Of a stretch of 64,000 bases of DNA, positions 58,106-64,000 are shown in pieces. The first letter of the stretch is position 1. Every line of letters starts with the position of its first letter. The stretch lies in contig JANQTJ010000028.1 in the NCBI GenBank assembly GCA_030731745.1, forward strand, positions 31,817-95,816, written 5' to 3'. A program made the translations under genes and the position numbers. The notes under the pieces are model-generated. The model saw nothing but the letters and a program-made list of their open reading frames with translations, did not search any database and was not told the origin of the DNA. This stretch comes from Flaviramulus sp. Its GTDB lineage: Bacteria > Bacteroidota > Bacteroidia > Flavobacteriales > Flavobacteriaceae.

Positions 58106-58984
58106 TTACAATAAAGGAATGAATTTATCCAATATAGGATTTCTATTTTCTTTATTCCAAATTGCATAAAGTGTGGTTCTTTGCTTTATTTTATGTAATT
58201 CAATAAATTTTAAATTTGAATTGTTCTCGTTTATTAATGATTTTGGAACTATCGAAATACCAAAGTTGTTTTCTACCAATTTATAAATAGAACCTGCGTG
58301 AATAGTGTTATGAGACACCAAAGGGCTAAAACCACTTTCATCAAAAATAGTCATCACTTTTTCATAATAGGAAGCACTATATTCTGGATCGAATAAAATA
58401 AAATGTGCTTCTTTAAATTGTGATAAATTTTTAAAGTTTGAAGCATCAATCGCATGATTTTTAGGTAAAACCAAACAAAAAGGCTCTTTTAAAATAGGAT
58501 GACTTTCTAAACCTCTAGGGATTCTGTCGAGCCTTACAAACCCAATATCTATATCTTGGGCTAACAGTCCTTCAATTTGTTTGCTATTGTCCATTTCTTT
58601 TAAACTAAAGAGCACATTTGGATGATCTTTAGTGAATTTTAACAGCAAATTTGGAATAATTTTTTGCATTGCAGAACCTACATAGCCAAAGTTTAACTTA
58701 CCGTCTTTACCATTTTCAAGCAACTTGGCGTGATATAAAATAGTATCTAAGTTTTTTAAGTTTTTTGATAACTCTTCTTTTAGATACATTCCGGTAGGTG
58801 TAAGTTTTACTTGTCTATTATGTCTTTCAAATAATTTAACATCCAAATGTGCTTCCATTTCTTTTATTTGTCTGCTTAATCCAGGTTGAGAAATAAAAAG
58901 TGTTTCAGCAGCTTTTCTGAAGTGTAAAACATCTGCAACAGCTAAAAAATATTTGATGTGTCTAAATTCTAATTGATAACTCAT
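58106..58984 (-). CDS. LysR family transcriptional regulator
   Basis: N-terminal HTH FRKAAETLFISQPGLSRQIKEMEAHLDVKLFERHNRQV. Confidence 0.93.
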   Translation of the reverse strand: MSYQLEFRHIKYFLAVADVLHFRKAAETLFISQPGLSRQIKEMEAHLDVKLFERHNRQVKLTPTGMYLKEELSKNLKNLDTILYHAKLLENGKDGKLNFGYVGSAMQKIIPNLLLKFTKDHPNVLFSLKEMDNSKQIEGLLAQDIDIGFVRLDRIPRGLESHPILKEPFCLVLPKNHAIDASNFKNLSQFKEAHFILFDPEYSASYYEKVMTIFDESGFSPLVSHNTIHAGSIYKLVENNFGISIVPKSLINENNSNLKFIELHKIKQRTTLYAIWNKENRNPILDKFIPLL

Positions 58985-59078
58985 GGTTATTAATTATTAA
59001 ATATATTAGTATTAATAAGCATCAAAAATATCAATAAATTTGTAATAAACAGATTTAGATCTTATATTTATTCAGCAC

Positions 59079-60569
59079 ATGTTTGTATACGGAATTGATA
59101 AGCTTACAGTAGATAAAGTAATGGCAATAGCCAATGGATTATTAAAAGCCTCTTTATCTTATTATGCCGTTACTAAAATTATTGAGTGTCGAAGGAAGGT
59201 AGAAGTTATGGCAGCTTCAACCAAAGCCATTTATGGTATTAACACTGGTTTTGGACCATTGTGCGATGTTAAAATTTCGCCAGAACAAACAAGTTTACTT
59301 CAAAAAAACTTATTAATTACGCATGCCGTAGGGGTAGGGAAACCTATAGATAAGCAATTATCTAAAATCATGATGATTTGCAAAGTACATGCTTTAAGTA
59401 GAGGGTTTTCTGGTATTCGTTTAGAAGTTATAGAACGTATTATTTATTTTATTCAAAACGACTTATTACCAGTGGTTCCAGAGCAAGGTTCTGTTGGTGC
59501 TTCGGGAGATTTAGCACCCTTATCACACCTTTTTTTACCTTTAATTGGTGAGGGCGAATTTTGGATAGATGATGATTTGGTTCCAGCTATGGACGTTTTA
59601 AACAAGCATAATTTACAACCTATCGAGTTGCAAGCTAAAGAAGGTTTGGCTCTTATAAATGGTACACAATTTATACTAGCACATGCCATAACAGGCTTAC
59701 ATAAAATGGGGTATTTACTAGATTTAGCTGATGTAGCTGGCGCGATGAGTTTAGAAGGTTACCAGGGTAGCGAGTCGCCTTTTAAAGAATTATTACATAG
59801 CATTCGTCCCTTTAAAGGCAATTTAGTAGTCGCTGAGCGCATGCGTATGCTTTTTAAAGATTCTAATAATATAAAATCTCACGAAAATTGTGCACGTGTT
59901 CAAGATCCCTACTCTATGCGATGTATTCCTCAAGTACATGGGGCTTCAAGAAATGCCTATTATCATTTAGAAGAACTGGCAGAAATTGAAATGAATTCGG
60001 TAACCGATAACCCTATTGTATTAAGTGAAACAGAAGCTATTTCAGGAGGGAATTTTCATGGGCAACCACTAGCAATGGCTCTAGATTATAACTCAATTGC
60101 CGCATCAGAATTGGGAAATATTGCAGACAGACGTTGTTATCTTCTCCTTGAAGGTAAATATGGATTACCACGTTTACTAACAGCAAGCGGTGGTTTGAAT
60201 TCTGGATTTATGATTCCACAATACACTACGGCGGCCTTAGTTACCGAGAATAAATCACTTTGTTTTCCGCCATCAGCAGATAGTATTCCAACCTCCTTAG
60301 GGCAAGAAGATCACGTGTCTATGGGTAGTATTTCTGGTCGAAAATTCAATCAAATTTTAGGAAATCTTGAAAAAATATTAGCTATCGAACTCATGTATGC
60401 AGCACAATCGATGGAGTTTAGAAGACCAAATACATTTTCTAAAATTATAGAAAGAAATTTCGAAATCATTAGAACTAAGGTAGATAAACTAGAAGAAGAT
60501 CGTATTCTTAAAGACGATATCAATACCTTAATTTCTATGGTGAAAAATCAAGTTTTTATAGTGAAATAA
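59079..60569 (+). CDS. hutH: Histidine ammonia-lyase
   Basis: GSVGASGDLAPLSH MIO-forming Ala-Ser-Gly; YGINTGFGPL. Confidence 0.93.
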   Translation: MFVYGIDKLTVDKVMAIANGLLKASLSYYAVTKIIECRRKVEVMAASTKAIYGINTGFGPLCDVKISPEQTSLLQKNLLITHAVGVGKPIDKQLSKIMMICKVHALSRGFSGIRLEVIERIIYFIQNDLLPVVPEQGSVGASGDLAPLSHLFLPLIGEGEFWIDDDLVPAMDVLNKHNLQPIELQAKEGLALINGTQFILAHAITGLHKMGYLLDLADVAGAMSLEGYQGSESPFKELLHSIRPFKGNLVVAERMRMLFKDSNNIKSHENCARVQDPYSMRCIPQVHGASRNAYYHLEELAEIEMNSVTDNPIVLSETEAISGGNFHGQPLAMALDYNSIAASELGNIADRRCYLLLEGKYGLPRLLTASGGLNSGFMIPQYTTAALVTENKSLCFPPSADSIPTSLGQEDHVSMGSISGRKFNQILGNLEKILAIELMYAAQSMEFRRPNTFSKIIERNFEIIRTKVDKLEEDRILKDDINTLISMVKNQVFIVK

Positions 60570-62579
60570 TTGCATATGAAGATGATTTTTAAAGAACTTA
60601 TATTACAAGGGATTCCATCAACATTACCTAAAAAACCTACCATTTCTAAGGATGTTAATAGAGCGCCTAAACGAAAAGATATATTATCAGTTGCAGAAAA
60701 ACAATTGGCCATAAGAAATGCGTTGCGTTATTTCCCTAAAGATTGGCATAAAGAACTTGCTGTAGAATTTTCAGAGGAGTTGAAAGCCTTTGGTAGAATT
60801 TATATGTACAGATTTAAACCAGATTATGAGATGTATGCACGACCAATTTCTGAATATCCTGCAACATGTTCCCAAGCAGCGGCCATTATGCTCATGATTC
60901 AAAATAACTTAAATCCAGCAGTTGCTCAACATCCAGAAGAGCTCATCACTTATGGTGGTAACGGTGGTGTTTTTCAAAATTGGGCACAGTATTTAATAAC
61001 GATGCAGTATTTAGCGCATATGACGGACGAGCAAACGTTGCATATGTATTCAGGTCATCCAATGGGCTTGTTTCCATCATCTAAAAATGCCCCAAGAGTA
61101 GTTGTTACTAACGGTATGATGATTCCTAATTACTCAAAACCAGACGACTGGGAAAAATTTAATGCTTTGGGTGTTACGCAATACGGACAAATGACGGCAG
61201 GTTCCTTTATGTATATTGGGCCGCAAGGCATTGTACATGGAACAACCATTACAGTAATGAATGCCTTTCGAAAAATCTTACCAAAAAGAGAAACACCTAA
61301 AGGAAAAATATTTTTAACTGCCGGTTTAGGTGGTATGAGTGGTGCACAACCTAAAGCTGGAAATATAGCTGGTTGTATTACTATTTGTGCAGAAGTAAAT
61401 GCCAAGGCTGCAACAAAACGATACGAACAAGGGTGGGTAGATGTTTTAATCAACTCTATGGAAGCTTTAATTGTTAGAGTAAAAAAGGCTAAACAAAAAA
61501 ACGAGATAATTTCTATTGCTTATATTGGAAATATCGTTGAAATTTGGGAACGTTTTGATGAAGAAGCTATTTTTATTCACGTTGGTTCTGATCAAACTTC
61601 ACTGCATATTCCATGGACAGGAGGTTATTATCCTGTAGATGTTTCTTATGAAGAATCCAACCGATTAATTCGTGAAGAACCTCAAGTTTTCAAAAAAAAA
61701 GTACAAGAATCATTAAGACGTCATGCTGCAGCCATAAATAAACATGCAGCAAAAGGCACTTATTTTTTCGATTATGGTAATGCTTTTTTATTAGAAGCAT
61801 CAAGAGCAGGCGCCGATGTTATGGCACAAAATAATATCGATTTTAAATATCCATCGTATGTTCAAGATATTTTAGGTCCTATGTGTTTTGATTATGGTTT
61901 TGGTCCGTTTAGATGGGTTTGTGCCTCTGGAAAACCAGAAGATTTAGATAAAACTGATGAAATAGCGATGCATGTGCTTCAGGAAATTATGAAAACAGCT
62001 CCAGACGAAATTCGGTTGCAAATGCAAGATAACATCACTTGGATAAAAGATGCCAAAAATAACAACATGGTAGTTGGTTCTCAAGCACGAATTTTATATG
62101 CCGATGCTGAGGGTAGAGCCAAAATTGCCGAAGCTTTTAATAATGCTGTGGGAGAAGGCATTATTGGTCCAGTTATTTTAGGTCGCGATCATCACGATGT
62201 TAGTGGTACTGATTCTCCGTATCGAGAAACATCAAATATTTATGATGGCAGTAAATTTACAGCAGATATGGCCATTCATAATGTGATAGGTGATAGCTTT
62301 AGAGGTGCTACTTGGGTTTCCATACACAACGGTGGTGGAGTAGGTTGGGGAGAAGTTATTAATGGTGGTTTTGGGATGTTGTTAGATGGTACTAAAGAAG
62401 CCGAAAAACGTTTAAAAAGCATGTTGTTTTTTGACGTAAATAATGGCATTGCACGCCGAAGTTGGGCACGAAATGATGAAGCTATTTTTGCTATAAAACG
62501 AGAAATGTCTCGAACTCCAAATTTAAAAGTAACTTTACCTAATCTTGTTGAAGACGATATTTTAAATAACTTATTTTAA
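60570..62579 (+). CDS. hutU: Urocanate hydratase
   Basis: ITYGGNGGVFQNWAQY; SGHPMGLFPS; LTAGLGGMSGAQPKAGNIAG; VSIHNGGGVGWGEVINGGFG. Confidence 0.95.
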   Translation: MHMKMIFKELILQGIPSTLPKKPTISKDVNRAPKRKDILSVAEKQLAIRNALRYFPKDWHKELAVEFSEELKAFGRIYMYRFKPDYEMYARPISEYPATCSQAAAIMLMIQNNLNPAVAQHPEELITYGGNGGVFQNWAQYLITMQYLAHMTDEQTLHMYSGHPMGLFPSSKNAPRVVVTNGMMIPNYSKPDDWEKFNALGVTQYGQMTAGSFMYIGPQGIVHGTTITVMNAFRKILPKRETPKGKIFLTAGLGGMSGAQPKAGNIAGCITICAEVNAKAATKRYEQGWVDVLINSMEALIVRVKKAKQKNEIISIAYIGNIVEIWERFDEEAIFIHVGSDQTSLHIPWTGGYYPVDVSYEESNRLIREEPQVFKKKVQESLRRHAAAINKHAAKGTYFFDYGNAFLLEASRAGADVMAQNNIDFKYPSYVQDILGPMCFDYGFGPFRWVCASGKPEDLDKTDEIAMHVLQEIMKTAPDEIRLQMQDNITWIKDAKNNNMVVGSQARILYADAEGRAKIAEAFNNAVGEGIIGPVILGRDHHDVSGTDSPYRETSNIYDGSKFTADMAIHNVIGDSFRGATWVSIHNGGGVGWGEVINGGFGMLLDGTKEAEKRLKSMLFFDVNNGIARRSWARNDEAIFAIKREMSRTPNLKVTLPNLVEDDILNNLF

Positions 62580-63817
62580 TGGCTACACTATTTAAAAATA
62601 TAAAAGAGTTAATTCAAGTAAGAAACAAACCTGTTACTTTTCTATCAGGAAAAGATATGAATAAGCTTCCAACCATAAAAAATGCTTTTTTAGTCATTAA
62701 AGATGGATTGATTAGTGATTTTGGAACTATGGAAAACTGTCCAAAGCACAATTTTTCAGAGGTTATTGATGCTACAGGGAAAATGATTTTACCCTCTTGG
62801 TGCGATTCGCATACACATATAGTTTACGCCGGAAACAGAGAAAACGAGTTTGTAGATAAAATAAAAGGCTTGTCTTATCAAGACATTGCCAATAAAGGCG
62901 GTGGTATTTTAAATTCAGCTAAAAAACTACAAGAAACCTCTGAAGACGATTTATACAACCAAAGTAAATCCCGTTTAGATGAGGTTATTAAACTTGGCAC
63001 AGGCGCCATCGAAATTAAATCTGGCTACGGATTAACTGTAGAATCTGAGTTAAAAATTTTAAAAGTTATTAAGCGCTTAAAAGAAAATTATCCGCTACCA
63101 ATAAAAGCAACTTTTTTAGGTGCGCATGCAGTTCCAAATGAGTTTAAAAATGATAAACAAGGATATATTAATCTTATTGTAAATAAGATGATTCCCTTAA
63201 TTTCAAAATCTAGTTTAGCCGATTATATTGATGTTTTTTGTGAAGAAGGCTATTTTTCGGTACAAGATACTAAACGTATTTTAGAAGCCGGAAAAAACTA
63301 TGGTTTACAACCTAAAATCCATGTAAATCAATTCAATGCTATTGGAGGAGTGCAGGCAGGTTTAGCATTTAATGCACTTTCACTCGATCATTTAGAAATA
63401 ATGAGAGAAGAAGATGTAGAGTCTTTAAAAAATACCACTACAATGCCGGTAGCATTGCCAAGTTGTTCTTTCTTTTTAGGTATCCCTTACACTCCAGCCA
63501 GACAAATGATTGATGTAGGTTTGCCATTAGCAATTGCAACCGATTTTAATCCTGGGTCATCACCATCAGGTAACATGAGTTTTGTGGTGGCTTTGGCATG
63601 CATAAAAATGAAAATAACACCAGAAGAGGCTATCAATGCAGCTACTATAAACGGCGCTTATGCCATGGGTTTACAAACCAAAGTAGGCTCAATCACCAAA
63701 GGGAAATTAGCTAATGTAATATTAACAAAACCTATAAGTTCTTATAATTTTATTCCTTATGCTTTTGGGATAAATCAAATAGAAAAGGTTTATATTAAAG
63801 GACAAGAAATTATTTAA
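62579..63817 (+). CDS. hutI: Imidazolonepropionase
   Basis: WCDSHTHIVYAGNRENEF; GTGAIEIKSGYGLTVESELKILKVI; ATDFNPGSSPSGNM. Confidence 0.95.
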   Translation: MATLFKNIKELIQVRNKPVTFLSGKDMNKLPTIKNAFLVIKDGLISDFGTMENCPKHNFSEVIDATGKMILPSWCDSHTHIVYAGNRENEFVDKIKGLSYQDIANKGGGILNSAKKLQETSEDDLYNQSKSRLDEVIKLGTGAIEIKSGYGLTVESELKILKVIKRLKENYPLPIKATFLGAHAVPNEFKNDKQGYINLIVNKMIPLISKSSLADYIDVFCEEGYFSVQDTKRILEAGKNYGLQPKIHVNQFNAIGGVQAGLAFNALSLDHLEIMREEDVESLKNTTTMPVALPSCSFFLGIPYTPARQMIDVGLPLAIATDFNPGSSPSGNMSFVVALACIKMKITPEEAINAATINGAYAMGLQTKVGSITKGKLANVILTKPISSYNFIPYAFGINQIEKVYIKGQEII

Positions 63818-63821
63818 TTAT

Positions 63822-63895
63822 GGGCGTTTTAACACGCTTTTCGCTATATCTTTTTTTCGTACCTCAAAAAAGGATGCCGCTGCAATCGTTAACGC
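63822..63895 (-). repeat. Intergenic structural repeat, copy B
   Basis: Reverse complement GCGTTAACGATTGCAGCGGCATC-CTTTTTTGAGGTACGAAAAAAAG-ATATAGCGAAAAGCGTGTTAAAACGC. Confidence 0.55.
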
Positions 63896-63963
63896 AATTA
63901 TCTGCTAACTAAGAGCTTTCATTAGATGTTTTGGAGTGGTTCGTTTAACGGTTTTGTGTATGG

Positions 63964-63987
63964 TTAGTTGCGTGTTTCAGCAACTAA
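63964..63987. repeat. Perfect 8-bp stem inverted repeat, near right edge
   Basis: TTAGTTGC-gtgtttca-GCAACTAA. Confidence 0.75.
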
Positions 63988-64000
63988 TTTAGTAAACAAA

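Noticed and set aside
61130-61453. Minus-strand ORF inside hutU
   Set aside because: Shadow ORF opposite a highly conserved enzyme gene.
1-64000. Search by eye for tRNA, rRNA, transposase, integrase, phage or canonical defence genes
   Set aside because: None recognised. A tRNAscan-SE/Infernal run would be needed to exclude small RNAs fully.

Overview
This is a low-GC chromosomal window from a Bacteroidota genome, most likely a member of Flavobacteriaceae. That call rests on TAnnTTTG-type promoters, a T9SS sorting domain, FecR/TonB-dependent systems and DUF4252/DUF6580-type families. Most of it is ordinary housekeeping: rpmE2, rpmH, carB, purB, mtaB, an msbA-like ABC transporter, a phosphohexomutase, an ABC-F ATPase, a DEAD-box helicase and the hutHUI genes. 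I saw no CRISPR array, transposase, prophage, rRNA or tRNA.

The best candidate for an undescribed system is the left-hand locus (about 1-9.2 kb). It encodes a Spy/CpxP-like tail with a His/Pro repeat, an EF-hand protein, a CotH-like protein, a lipoprotein sulfatase, and two copies of a translationally coupled YHYH - YwqK/MORN - SCO cassette. Each cassette copy ends in a related terminator hairpin. I infer a periplasmic metal (copper?) handling locus.

Other observations:
- a candidate orphan sRNA and a perfect 17-bp direct repeat near 10.9-11.05 kb
- a LamG pseudogene fused in frame behind a glmU-like gene and interrupted by TGA
- an rmuC gene whose N-terminal membrane anchor is cut off by one in-frame TAA
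- a cobalamin riboswitch upstream of a TonB receptor
- Asp-rich duplicated-domain lipoproteins divergent from a sigma/FecR/TBDR locus
- a YceI/cytochrome c/DUF5777/cupredoxin cluster
- two divergent copies of an intergenic structural repeat, with a possible third

All family names come from reading the sequence and from recalled knowledge. No searches were run.
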